A stretch of 64,000 nucleotides of DNA from Thermodesulfobacterium geofontis OPF15. GTDB lineage: Bacteria; Desulfobacterota; Thermodesulfobacteria; Thermodesulfobacteriales; Thermodesulfobacteriaceae. The translations under genes were made by a program, and so were the position numbers. Shown here in pieces: positions 7,373-14,871 of the stretch. Each line of letters begins with the position of its first letter. Position 1 is the stretch's first letter. The notes below the pieces were generated by a model, which saw nothing but the letters and a program-made list of their open reading frames with translations, made no database searches and was not told where the DNA came from. The stretch is from NCBI RefSeq assembly GCF_000215975.1, contig NC_015682.1, forward strand, positions 372,001 through 436,000. Direction: 5' to 3'.

Positions 7373-9232
7373 TTAGTAATTAAATTTTATGCCAGCATAA
7401 AAAGATCTATCAGGGGTTCCATAGTCTTTTACTTCTTCATAATTAGCGTTAAAAAGATTTTCTACCTTGAGATAAAACTTAATTTTGGGATTGAAAGAAT
7501 AATTAGTAGATAGATTAAAAAGAGAGTAGGATTTTAACTTCTGAGTATTTAAAGGATTTGCAAATCTTTCTCCAGTATAAACATAATCAGCAATAACAGA
7601 AAGGTTTTTGAGAGAGTACTCTAAGGTAGCTTCAGCTTTATGAGAAGGCTTATAAATAAGATATTTTTCTTTATCCCTGTCTTCTGAATCTAAATAGGTA
7701 TAATTAGCTTTTAGGCTTAAGTTTTGAGTAAGTTTTAGGGTAAGATAGACTTCAGCCCCTTTTATAACAGCTTTTCCGATGTTTTGGGGTTGCCAGGTTT
7801 GAAGGTCAAACTGGATAAGATCTTTATATCTTTGGTAAAAAACAGAACCACCTAAAATTAGCTTATTTTCTAAAAAAGTCTTTTCAAATCCAAGATCCCA
7901 CCCTTTTGATTCTTCAGGTTTAAGGTTAGGATTGCTAAAGATGGGATAATAAAGGTCATCAAAAGTAGGAACTCTAAAACTTGTCCCATAGTTAGCTTTA
8001 AGCTTTACATCAATCTTAGGAATTATATAGCTAATTCCTAATCTGTAAGTAGTTTTTTCTCCAAGATTTTTATAATTATCATATCTTAACCCTGCAGTTA
8101 AAAGAAGTTCATTTTCTAAAAGGTAAAGCTTGTTGTTAAGAAAAATCCCAGTATATTCCCTTTTTTTATCATAGCTTGAAGATCCCCAGCTACTTTCAGA
8201 GAGCATTTCTACTTCCTCTCTTTTAAAGTCTAAACCAAAAACCAAAGAATAAGTCTTCCCTAAGTTTAAAAAATTTTCCCAAGAAAAACCCTCTGTAGAA
8301 GGTGTATATCGGGTATAAGGAGACCAACTAATAGGTTCATAATATTTTCTTTGGGAGTAATTCTTATAGATAGAGAAAGTTTGCTTAAATTGTTCAAAAA
8401 GGTCTAAGTTAAGTTTGGCACCAACAAGGTAATTATAGTCTTTTCTAAGGTTTTCTGCATCTTCATCCCAGCCGTCATACTCTATCCTTCCGTAGTTATA
8501 TCTTCCCAAAAATTCAAATCTTACCTTAGGTAAAAGATTAAGCCCTATCTTAGCAGAAGCAAAGGAATTCTTAAACCCGTCTTTTTCCTTTCCATAACGA
8601 TAGGCAGAAAAGCCATCTGTATAGTAATAAAAGGTATTTAACCTAAAGTCAATATTTTTAAGTTCTCCTGATAGTTCAAAAGAGGGTTTATAGGTTCCGT
8701 AAGAACCACCTTCAAGGTAAAGACCGATTTTTGGTCTTCCTTTACCCTTTTTAGTAATAATATTTATTACCCCGGCTACAGCCTCAGACCCATAAAGTGT
8801 GCTTTGAGGTCCTTCAATGATTTCAATCCTTTCTATGTCATCAACCGTTAAACTTCCAAGGTCAACTTGTCCAGAAGAAGGATCGTTGATTTTAAATCCA
8901 TCTATCAAAACTAAGGTGTGAGCTGATTTAACTCCTCTTGGAAGAATAGCTCCTGCTGTCTGACCAGGACCGCCGTTTGCTCTAATGTATAGTTGAGGAA
9001 GGGTTCGTAAAACATCAGTGAGAAAGATAAAATTTTTCTTTTCAAGCTCCTCTTTGGTTATAACGGTTACTTGTGAAGTTACCTCTTTTAAGGGCTCTTC
9101 AATTCTGTCTGCTGAAACTACTACTTCAGGAATTTCTTTAACCTCTTTACTTTCTTCTGCACCAAAAGAAGGAGAAACCAAAGTTCCTAATAAAAAAAGA
9201 AAGCTGAGTTTGTGGAAGACCTTTTTGCTCAT
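7373..9232 (-). CDS. btuB: TonB-dependent outer-membrane corrinoid receptor (BtuB-like)
   Basis: The 619-residue protein has a Sec signal peptide (residues 1-24, ending SFGA), a TonB-box-like segment EVVVSADR near residue 36, and a plug domain with LPRGVKSAHTLVLIDG and IEIIEGPQSTLYGSEAVAGVINI. A 22-strand-type beta-barrel follows and ends in an aromatic-terminated strand (YAGIKFNY), as required for BAM insertion. The plug and length fit the BtuB branch of TonB receptors. The strongest functional evidence is the cobalamin riboswitch directly upstream, which makes vitamin B12 or another corrinoid the expected cargo. It is followed by its own terminator. No BtuCDF genes are in the window. The corrinoid supply is relevant to the AcsC/AcsD corrinoid protein encoded nearby. 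Confidence 0.9.
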   Translation of the reverse strand: MSKKVFHKLSFLFLLGTLVSPSFGAEESKEVKEIPEVVVSADRIEEPLKEVTSQVTVITKEELEKKNFIFLTDVLRTLPQLYIRANGGPGQTAGAILPRGVKSAHTLVLIDGFKINDPSSGQVDLGSLTVDDIERIEIIEGPQSTLYGSEAVAGVINIITKKGKGRPKIGLYLEGGSYGTYKPSFELSGELKNIDFRLNTFYYYTDGFSAYRYGKEKDGFKNSFASAKIGLNLLPKVRFEFLGRYNYGRIEYDGWDEDAENLRKDYNYLVGAKLNLDLFEQFKQTFSIYKNYSQRKYYEPISWSPYTRYTPSTEGFSWENFLNLGKTYSLVFGLDFKREEVEMLSESSWGSSSYDKKREYTGIFLNNKLYLLENELLLTAGLRYDNYKNLGEKTTYRLGISYIIPKIDVKLKANYGTSFRVPTFDDLYYPIFSNPNLKPEESKGWDLGFEKTFLENKLILGGSVFYQRYKDLIQFDLQTWQPQNIGKAVIKGAEVYLTLKLTQNLSLKANYTYLDSEDRDKEKYLIYKPSHKAEATLEYSLKNLSVIADYVYTGERFANPLNTQKLKSYSLFNLSTNYSFNPKIKFYLKVENLFNANYEEVKDYGTPDRSFYAGIKFNY

Positions 9233-9244
9233 GACTCACCCCCT

Positions 9245-9510
9245 CGGGTTTTTTGGGGCTGGAGCGGTCTTCCGGCTTCCGGATCGTCCTACTCGCCGCA
9301 CCTTCCCGGTGCCTTTCGGCACCAGTGGTCTGTCGGCTAAGAGCTTTAAAAAAGAAAAGCTCTTAGCCCAAGAAAGGAAGCCTCCTTTCGGGGAATACCC
9401 TACTTGGGACCTCCTTTCCCATCCGCATAAAAGCGGACAAGCGGCTTTCGTCCCCGGTCACGGCTGCGGGGCAGCGGGGGATTTTCACCCCACTTCCACA
9501 ACTCCGGCCC
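9245..9510 (-). promoter_or_regulatory. Cobalamin (AdoCbl-type) riboswitch
   Basis: Read on the minus strand, the leader holds the conserved core blocks in order: GGAAGTGGGGTGAAAATCC, the B12-box region GCTGCCCCGCAGCCGTGA, a long variable arm with a 12-bp GC-poor hairpin (AAGAGCTTT...AAAGCTCTT), GACCACTGGTGCC...GGCACCGGGAAGG, and the final CGGAAGACC element. The 3' part has a CCCC run, six A residues and then CCCGAGGGGGTGA just before the ATG. The ribosome-binding site GAGGGGG could be sequestered by the upstream C-rich segments, which suggests translational control. High G+C against an AT-rich background is normal for a thermophile's structured RNA. Confidence 0.93.
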
Positions 9511-9517
9511 ACAACCT

Positions 9518-9545
9518 AATATATCATCCCTCTTTAAAAAATCAA
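9518..9545 (-). promoter_or_regulatory. Promoter of the riboswitch-btuB transcript
   Basis: On the minus strand: TTGATT (9545-9540), a 16-bp spacer and TATATT (9523-9518). Transcription would start just before the first conserved riboswitch block. Confidence 0.55.
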
Positions 9546-9604
9546 TCTAATTTTTTCTTTTTTTAAATTGTTTAGAGATTGTATATATGTTGTTTATTGT
9601 AGGT

Positions 9605-10703
9605 AGTGTCTCATTAATTGTGTAAATACTTGAAAAGTAAAATGGGCATGGTAGCTTCCCCAATGCTTAATAACCAAAACTACCAGAAAGGAGTGGAAGC
9701 TACCATGAAAGAAAAAACTAAAACTTTAACAAAACAACCTATGGAAGAAATTTTAAACTTTTTTTTCAGCAGGAAGTCAATAATCTTATTAAAAACCTTT
9801 TAGAAAAGCTTATGCTTGAAAAAAGAAAAATTTATTTAGAAGAGATAGAAGATTATGCAAACGGTTTTTATATCAGAGATTTACTTACAAAGTATGGGAA
9901 GGTTCAAGACTTAAAAGTGCCTCGGGTCAGGAATGGTGGTTTTCGTCCTGCTATACTTGTATTCACCCCAAAGCGTTTCTCGGTTAATAAAGGTGACCGA
10001 AGATGAAGTAAGGAGTTGGAAAGAAAAAGCACTTTCAGAGGAATATTTGGCAATATTTTTAGATGGAACTTATTTACCTATTCGTCGAAATGAGGTAGCA
10101 AAGGAACCAGTTTATTTAGCTTTGAGGATAAAGCTTGATGGAAGAAGGGAAATACTTGGATTTTGATTATTTGGATCTGAAGGGGAATGATTTACCTGGG
10201 ATAGAAAATGCCATAAAGATGGTTTATCCGTCTTCAGAATGGCAACTTTGTGTATTACATACTGTAAGGAATTCTTTAAATAAGGTGCGGGTAAAAGATA
10301 GAGGTTTATTTGCAGAAGATTTAAAAAGGATATACAGAGCAGAAACAAAAGAAAAAGCTAAGGAGGGGATATTAAGATTAAAGGAAAGATGGGGTAAGAT
10401 ATATCCTAAGGTAGTGAAAAAATGGGAGGATAAAGCGTATGCATTATTAACCTTTTTGAGGTATCCGAAGGAGATAAGGCAGTTTATTTATACAACTAAT
10501 CAGCTTAAAAGATTAGCAAAGGAGATAAAAAGGAGGATAAAGGTAATTTCCGGATGAAGGATCAGCTGAAAGATTGTTATATTTGATCTTGAAAGAGATG
10601 AATGAGAGGTTAAACTCAAAGAGGTTAAGGGGATTTAACGAGATTGAATTGGGGAACTACCATGCCCTTCCCGGAGAAATTTTTACACAATAAAAAAGAC
10701 ACT
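9605..10703 (+). mobile_element. Decayed IS256-family insertion sequence
   Basis: A roughly 1.1-kb element is bounded by imperfect terminal inverted repeats of about 27 bp. The left end starts AGTGTCTCATTAATTGTGTA and the right end, read inward, starts AGTGTCTTTTTTATTGTGTA. A second conserved block just inside each end (GGGCATGGTAG, then TTCCCCAA) supports the boundaries. The element carries one broken IS256-type transposase gene and is shorter than the usual 1.2-1.4 kb because of internal deletions. No clear target-site duplication is seen. The right end abuts a tyrosine recombinase fragment. Confidence 0.88.
9704..10664 (+). pseudogene. IS256-family transposase, multiply frameshifted and deleted
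   Basis: Pieces of one transposase appear in different frames: the start KEKTKTLTKQPMEEIL at 9704; then, after a slip at an eight-T run (9759-9766), the DNA-binding part with YANGFYIRDLLTKYGK and VPRVRNGGFRPAIL; then, after a deletion, SPQSVSRLIKVTEDEV and the catalytic-region piece AIFLDGTYLPIRRNEVAKEP. An in-frame TGA replaces the Trp of the usual ILGFWLFG motif near 10164. Another deletion leads to DLPGIENAIKMVYPSSEWQL and TTNQLKRLAKEIKRR, and a last shift at about 10550 gives AERLLYLILKEMNERL. Of the DDE catalytic residues, the first Asp region and the final Glu region survive, but the stretch with the second Asp is partly deleted. It cannot make a working transposase. Confidence 0.9.
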
Positions 10704-10704
10704 G

Positions 10705-11108
10705 TGTTTAAATCTAACTTGGGATGACATTTTCTTTGAACATAATCTTATCAGAATTAGAAAAGCAAAAAGAATAAAGAAAGATTTGTTCCTATGAGTA
10801 AGATGCTGAAAAAAGCTCTCTTACATTTAAAAACAACAAGAACTGATGACAACCCATTTGTTTTCCCATCACCTAAGACAGGAAAACCTTTAAACGATAT
10901 CAGAAGAGTAATTTTGAAAATAGCAAAAAGAGCAGGAATTGAAAGGAAAATAACACCACATCAGTTAAGGCTTAGCTTTGCAACTCATCTTTTAGAAGCT
11001 GGAGTTGACTTGAGAACCATTCAAGCACTTTTGGGGCATGAAGATATTAAAACAACTCAAATTTATACAAAAGTTGCAATGCCAGTTCTTTACAGAGCTA
11101 TTAATTAA
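10705..11108 (+). pseudogene. Tyrosine recombinase/integrase, 3' fragment
   Basis: Only the C-terminal catalytic half remains. From 10705 the frame reads [21 protein letters not shown]. After a one-frame shift near 10785 it continues [17 protein letters not shown] to the stop at 11108. Catalytic residues still visible are in [22 protein letters not shown] and the final IYTK Tyr. The first catalytic Arg lies upstream in recombinases and is missing because the IS256 right end sits immediately before the fragment. The intact protein would resemble XerC/D or phage-type integrases. It sits 75 bp from the 3' end of tRNA-Thr, the classical place for an integrase gene of an element inserted at a tRNA, so this is probably the scar of such an element. 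Confidence 0.85.
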
Positions 11109-11127
11109 AATTCTTGAAGCTCAAACA

Positions 11128-11149
11128 TGTCGTCACTATGTCGTCACTA
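11128..11149. repeat. 11-bp perfect tandem repeat between integrase fragment and tRNA-Thr
   Basis: TGTCGTCACTA is present twice head to tail, 20 bp after the integrase stop and 35 bp before the tRNA 3' end. It could be part of an old attachment or recombinase arm site, or a simple duplication. Confidence 0.6.
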
Positions 11150-11183
11150 ATGACCCCCTACCCCTATCAAAAGCTTGAAAATA

Positions 11184-11255
11184 AGCCGGCGATGGGATTC
11201 GAACCCATGGCCTGCTGATTACGAATCAGCTGCTCTACCCCTGAGCTACGCCGGC
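11184..11255 (-). tRNA. tRNA-Thr (anticodon CGU)
   Basis: A full cloverleaf is present on the minus strand: acceptor GCCGGCG paired with CGCCGGC, D arm GCTCAGGGGTAGAGC, anticodon stem GCTGA/TCAGC around the loop TTCGTAA (anticodon CGT, reads ACG) and T arm with GGTTCGAATCC. CCA is not encoded. It lies 57 bp downstream of the flavoprotein gene on the same strand and faces the integrase fragment with its 3' end. Confidence 0.95.
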
Positions 11256-11312
11256 TTAAATAAATTATAAATTCTTATTTTAAAAATTTCAAATATTTGA
11301 ACTTACTTAGTT

Positions 11313-12275
11313 TTATGTTGAAAGATATTTTTCTTTTATTCTTTTGATTACTATATGAGCTGAATTAAAAGCTTTCATTATACTTCCTTGTTTAAAGGCT
11401 ATATCCCCAACTAAAAAAATCTTTGGTAAATTGGTTTCAAAAAATTCATCTATCAGGGGATTCCCTTTTTCATCAAAATTAATTCCTATTCTTCTTAAAA
11501 AACTCTCCGGGGTTGTTCCTCCTAAACAATAATAAATTAAATCATAAAAATCTTCCTTTCCGTCTTTAAAATAAACCCTTACTTTTTCATTATAGGGTTC
11601 TATTTTTTCTATATCTGTTGCCATGAGAAGCTTTAATTTACCTTGTTTTTCTTTTTCTTCTAAATTTTTTAAATTAATCTCATTTATTCTAAAAAATTGG
11701 GGTCTCCTATAAGAAAGATAAACATCGTTTACTTCACAGAGACAACAAGCAACCTCTGCTGCGGTATTTCCTCCACCAACCACTAAAATTTTTTTATTTT
11801 CTGGTATCTCAAGAGGAGGTTCAAAAAATACCTTATTTTTTAATTCCTCAGGAATAGAATATGATGGTTTATTAGGTTTACCAAAAATACCAATAGCTAT
11901 GATCACAAATTCAGCTAAATATTCTGGCTTATCTTTTACAAAAATTTCGTATTCTTCATCTGTTTTTCTTATTTCTGTAACCTCTGAATTTAACCTTATA
12001 TCTAATTTCCATTTATTAATCCAATCTTCTATCCTTTTAAGAAACTCTTCTTTAGTTTCAGTTTCAAAGGAGCATATTCCAATAGGTTTTATATCTTTCT
12101 CTCTATAATTAGCATCTACTCTTTTACCAGGTTTATAAAATTTTACTATAGTACTACAGACAGTTTCTCCTTTTTCCAAAACTACAACAGGTTCTATATT
12201 ATTTGCTTTTGCTTCTATAGCTGAAGCAATCCCAGCTGGTCCTGCTCCTATAATAGCAATTTTAACTTTTTCCAT
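11313..12275 (-). CDS. FAD/NAD(P)-dependent oxidoreductase (YpdA/thioredoxin-reductase-like)
   Basis: The 320-residue flavoprotein has two dinucleotide-binding motifs: IIGAGPAGIASAIEA at residues 8-22 for FAD, and VVGGGNTAAEVACCL at about 164-178 for NAD(P)H. The C-terminal FAD motif IFLVGDIA is near 290. The redox-active CxxC of true thioredoxin reductases is not at its usual place. The layout is closer to YpdA-type reductases. It is the last protein gene of the Wood-Ljungdahl operon, 2 bp after the small Cys-rich ORF, so it is co-transcribed with acsC-E, acsB and the rest. A role as electron donor for methylene-THF reduction or for reactivation of the corrinoid protein is attractive but only inference from position. 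Confidence 0.8.
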   Translation of the reverse strand: MEKVKIAIIGAGPAGIASAIEAKANNIEPVVVLEKGETVCSTIVKFYKPGKRVDANYREKDIKPIGICSFETETKEEFLKRIEDWINKWKLDIRLNSEVTEIRKTDEEYEIFVKDKPEYLAEFVIIAIGIFGKPNKPSYSIPEELKNKVFFEPPLEIPENKKILVVGGGNTAAEVACCLCEVNDVYLSYRRPQFFRINEINLKNLEEKEKQGKLKLLMATDIEKIEPYNEKVRVYFKDGKEDFYDLIYYCLGGTTPESFLRRIGINFDEKGNPLIDEFFETNLPKIFLVGDIAFKQGSIMKAFNSAHIVIKRIKEKYLST

Positions 12276-12277
12276 TT

Positions 12278-12445
12278 TTAAAATTCCTTTAATTTAGATT
12301 GTAAAAAAATTAAGCACCTATTTCTATAAGGGCAAAAACCTTGAAAATGTTTACATCCTTCTTCTATATTTACATATTCTTTAAACTTTTCACACCAAAT
12401 TTTTTTATTTTCTCCTTTTTCTTTTTTATTTTTATATTCTTTCAA
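12278..12445 (-). CDS. Small Cys-rich protein at the end of the acetyl-CoA pathway operon
   Basis: An ORF of 55 codons fills the gap between the acsC-acsE fusion (11 bp upstream) and the flavoprotein gene (2 bp downstream). It begins with a TTG codon. An AAAGGAG sequence further in (about 12410-12416) could instead serve an internal ATT start and give a protein of about 40 residues. The C-terminal 40 residues carry four Cys in the order WCEKF, GCKHF, FCPYRNRC and end LQSKLKEF, a pattern that suggests a metal or small Fe-S site. The tight spacing on both sides and the conserved-looking Cys/aromatic pattern argue that it is a real gene. I do not recognise the family. No function is assigned. 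Confidence 0.55.
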   Translation of the reverse strand: MKEYKNKKEKGENKKIWCEKFKEYVNIEEGCKHFQGFCPYRNRCLIFLQSKLKEF

Positions 12446-12456
12446 TTTTTATTATT

Positions 12457-14847
12457 TCAAACTTCAAGCCAAGATTCAGAAAATATAATTTCTCCTGTTA
12501 AAACTTTTACAGTTTTATATATTTCAAGTTCTTTAGAAGAAAGTGACTGGATATCTATTTTTTCTCCATCCATTATTTTATGAACTAAAGAGACCCATTC
12601 AGGATGTTTACCTTTTGCAATTTCTACTAATTCTTTATCGTATATATCAAGTATTGCACTGTAAAGATTATATTTCATAAGCATCATAAGCATTACTCTA
12701 TTTAAATAAGGTCTTAAATGGGAGGCTACACCATTTGAAACATTTGAAAGACCTACAATTGTTTTAACTCCTGGTGTAATTTCTTGAAGTATAGAAAGAA
12801 ATTTAAGTACCTCTTTAATTTGTTGCACATCAAGGGTTATAGGAGTAAGAACTGGATCTACCCAAATTTTTTCATTGGGTATACCATATTCATTGAGTTT
12901 ATTTACAAGATCCAATGCAAGATCAGCTCTTTCATTAGCATCTCTAAGAAGCCCTTTTTCTCCCCAAAGAAGTGCTACCACATCACAACCAATTTCAGCA
13001 GCAAAAGGAGCAAGTTTATCCAATTTATCTTTATGAATGGTAACTGAATTTATAAGTGCCTTTGAAGGTTGTTTAGAAGCTTTTATTCCTGCAATCATTG
13101 CTTCTGGATTTGTAGTATCAAGAGAAATAGGAATATCTACTACCTCTTCTACAATTTTAACTATCCAAGGAGCAAGTTCTAAAGCATCCTTTTTTGCAGG
13201 TCCAATATTAAGATCTAAATAATCTGCTCCTAACTTAACTCCATCCTTAGCCATTTGTTGAATAGGTTGAGGATTGCGTTCTTTTATAGCTTTACCTATC
13301 CTTTTTGACATTATGTTTATATTTTCAGCAATACAAATTACTTTATAACCGCTTTCTTCTTTTTCCTTTTCAAGTTTTTCCTTTTTTTCTTTTATAGTTT
13401 TTTCTTCTTTTAAAATTTCTATTTTTTCGAATGTCTTTTTCTCTTCTTTTATTTCCCTCTTCTCAGAAACCTTTTCCTCTTTTTTTAATTCTTCTTTCAA
13501 TTCTTCATAAAATTTTTTAAAAAATGAAGGAATCCCGCTTGCCTCTCTTGGCCCAACAATGATTTTCCAGTCAGGAAGTTCATCTTCAAGTTCTCCCTTT
13601 ATTCCTGCTAAATAACCAGGAATTATAAGATTTCTATGTTTAACTTTTTCTTCAATCCCACACTTTTTAACAAAAGGGGCAATGGTATCAGCACCAAATT
13701 TACCTGCTGCCCAAGCTGTAAGAACTGATAAACCATCAGTATCTTTTATGAGAAGCCAAGTAGGAACTCTACTTGCCTCTATTTCCCCACTTACGATAAA
13801 ATAAGTAAGGGCAAAATTGCAGGTTATAGCTACCAGCGAATTTTCATCAGGACCATTAATAGGATAAATCCCCTCTTCAACAACCATAGGTTTTTGAGGA
13901 TCTGTATAAATATTCATTCTTTCTATTAAAAGATTAAATAAAGCTTCTGGCTTAAGATCTGAAAGAATAATAATACTTCCATATTTGCAGATAATCATAC
14001 TTGCAATAAGAATTTCTAATAAATCAGAATCTGTATATCGATAAGGAAAAGTTATAACAGGAAATCCTAAGAGTTTAAATCTACTTTTAATAGCTGATTT
14101 TCTTATAATTACTAAATCTTCAAACAACTCTCTTAATACTTGAGAACCTGGATCAAGAACTAATTCTTTTAAACCTTTTTTAAAAGCCTTTTCAGAAAGA
14201 CTACAAACTTCATCTAAGGATTCTCCAATTATAGTAAGAGGAACCTTTGTTGAAAGAGAGAAATTAGCAAAATCTTCAAAATTTTGAGAATTTGCACCAT
14301 AAATTAAAGGTTTAAAATTATTACATATTTCTATTGCTTTTTTTAGGGTTCCCACATCTGAAGAAGCTAAAACTAAGGCTACCCAAGGAAGTTCATTTCT
14401 TACTTTTTTCACAATCTCTATAAATCTTTCCTCAGAGCCTTCATCTTGCAAAAACAGAGTATCTAATCTTAAAATAGTTCCTACCCTTTCCCATTGAAGT
14501 TTTTTATACAATCCTATTCTTCTTGAAATTTCCTCATCCTTCATATTAGTGGAAATGAGAGTTCCTATAAGAGGAGGATTTTCAAAACGTTTGTCATGCC
14601 TAAATAGAACACTTTCCCCACCCAAAAAATAGACGTAATTACCTCCTCCCAATTCTACTTTTCTAATAGGAGGTGCTAAAGCTTCAGCTATTTCTTCTTT
14701 AATCTTTGGATCAATATAGGGACAAGCATCTATCTCTGCCTGACCAGAAGCTACTTTCATAGCAAAGGCCATACAAGTAGAAAAACCACATTCTTTACAA
14801 TTTGTTTTAGGTAAATACTTTAGTATTTGAATTCCTGTAAGAGCCAC
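12457..14847 (-). CDS. acsC-acsE: Fused corrinoid iron-sulfur protein large subunit (AcsC) and methyl-THF methyltransferase (AcsE)
   Basis: The 796-residue protein joins two enzymes that are normally separate. Residues 1 to about 449 are AcsC (CdhE, gamma subunit). They include the N-terminal [4Fe-4S] motif CKECGFSTC with a fourth Cys in IDACPY, then the TIM-barrel and the C-terminal corrinoid-binding region (GLSVLTAWAAGKFGAD and the VGPREASGIPSF end). A highly charged Lys/Glu linker spans about 450-500. Residues 501-796 are a complete AcsE pterin-binding barrel (ENINIMSKRIGKAI, DYLDLNIGP, SLDTTNPEAM, GLSNVSNG). AcsE moves the methyl group from methyl-THF to the cobalt of AcsCD, so the fusion puts donor site and acceptor in one chain. 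It lies 24 bp after acsB in the same operon. No frameshift or internal stop is present. Confidence 0.92.
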   Translation of the reverse strand: MALTGIQILKYLPKTNCKECGFSTCMAFAMKVASGQAEIDACPYIDPKIKEEIAEALAPPIRKVELGGGNYVYFLGGESVLFRHDKRFENPPLIGTLISTNMKDEEISRRIGLYKKLQWERVGTILRLDTLFLQDEGSEERFIEIVKKVRNELPWVALVLASSDVGTLKKAIEICNNFKPLIYGANSQNFEDFANFSLSTKVPLTIIGESLDEVCSLSEKAFKKGLKELVLDPGSQVLRELFEDLVIIRKSAIKSRFKLLGFPVITFPYRYTDSDLLEILIASMIICKYGSIIILSDLKPEALFNLLIERMNIYTDPQKPMVVEEGIYPINGPDENSLVAITCNFALTYFIVSGEIEASRVPTWLLIKDTDGLSVLTAWAAGKFGADTIAPFVKKCGIEEKVKHRNLIIPGYLAGIKGELEDELPDWKIIVGPREASGIPSFFKKFYEELKEELKKEEKVSEKREIKEEKKTFEKIEILKEEKTIKEKKEKLEKEKEESGYKVICIAENINIMSKRIGKAIKERNPQPIQQMAKDGVKLGADYLDLNIGPAKKDALELAPWIVKIVEEVVDIPISLDTTNPEAMIAGIKASKQPSKALINSVTIHKDKLDKLAPFAAEIGCDVVALLWGEKGLLRDANERADLALDLVNKLNEYGIPNEKIWVDPVLTPITLDVQQIKEVLKFLSILQEITPGVKTIVGLSNVSNGVASHLRPYLNRVMLMMLMKYNLYSAILDIYDKELVEIAKGKHPEWVSLVHKIMDGEKIDIQSLSSKELEIYKTVKVLTGEIIFSESWLEV

Positions 14848-14871
14848 CTTAATTCTCCTTTTTTATGAAAT

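Noticed and set aside
9018-9566. A 182-codon plus-strand ORF over the btuB 5' end and leader
   Set aside because: It is antisense to the BtuB signal peptide/plug and to the riboswitch, and its composition simply reflects the GC-rich RNA.
9704-10000. Programmed frameshifting at the eight-T run in the IS256 transposase
   Set aside because: Further downstream there are an in-frame TGA, deletions and more frame changes, so decay explains it better than a recoding signal.
9597-10711. Target-site duplication of the IS256 element
   Set aside because: The 8 bp on the left (TTGTAGGT) and on the right (GTGTTTAA) do not match; later rearrangement is likely.
12341-12583. An 80-codon plus-strand ORF opposite the small Cys-rich gene
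   Set aside because: It is almost only Phe, Ile, Ser and Lys from T-rich sequence, spans the end of acsC-acsE, and has no ribosome-binding site.
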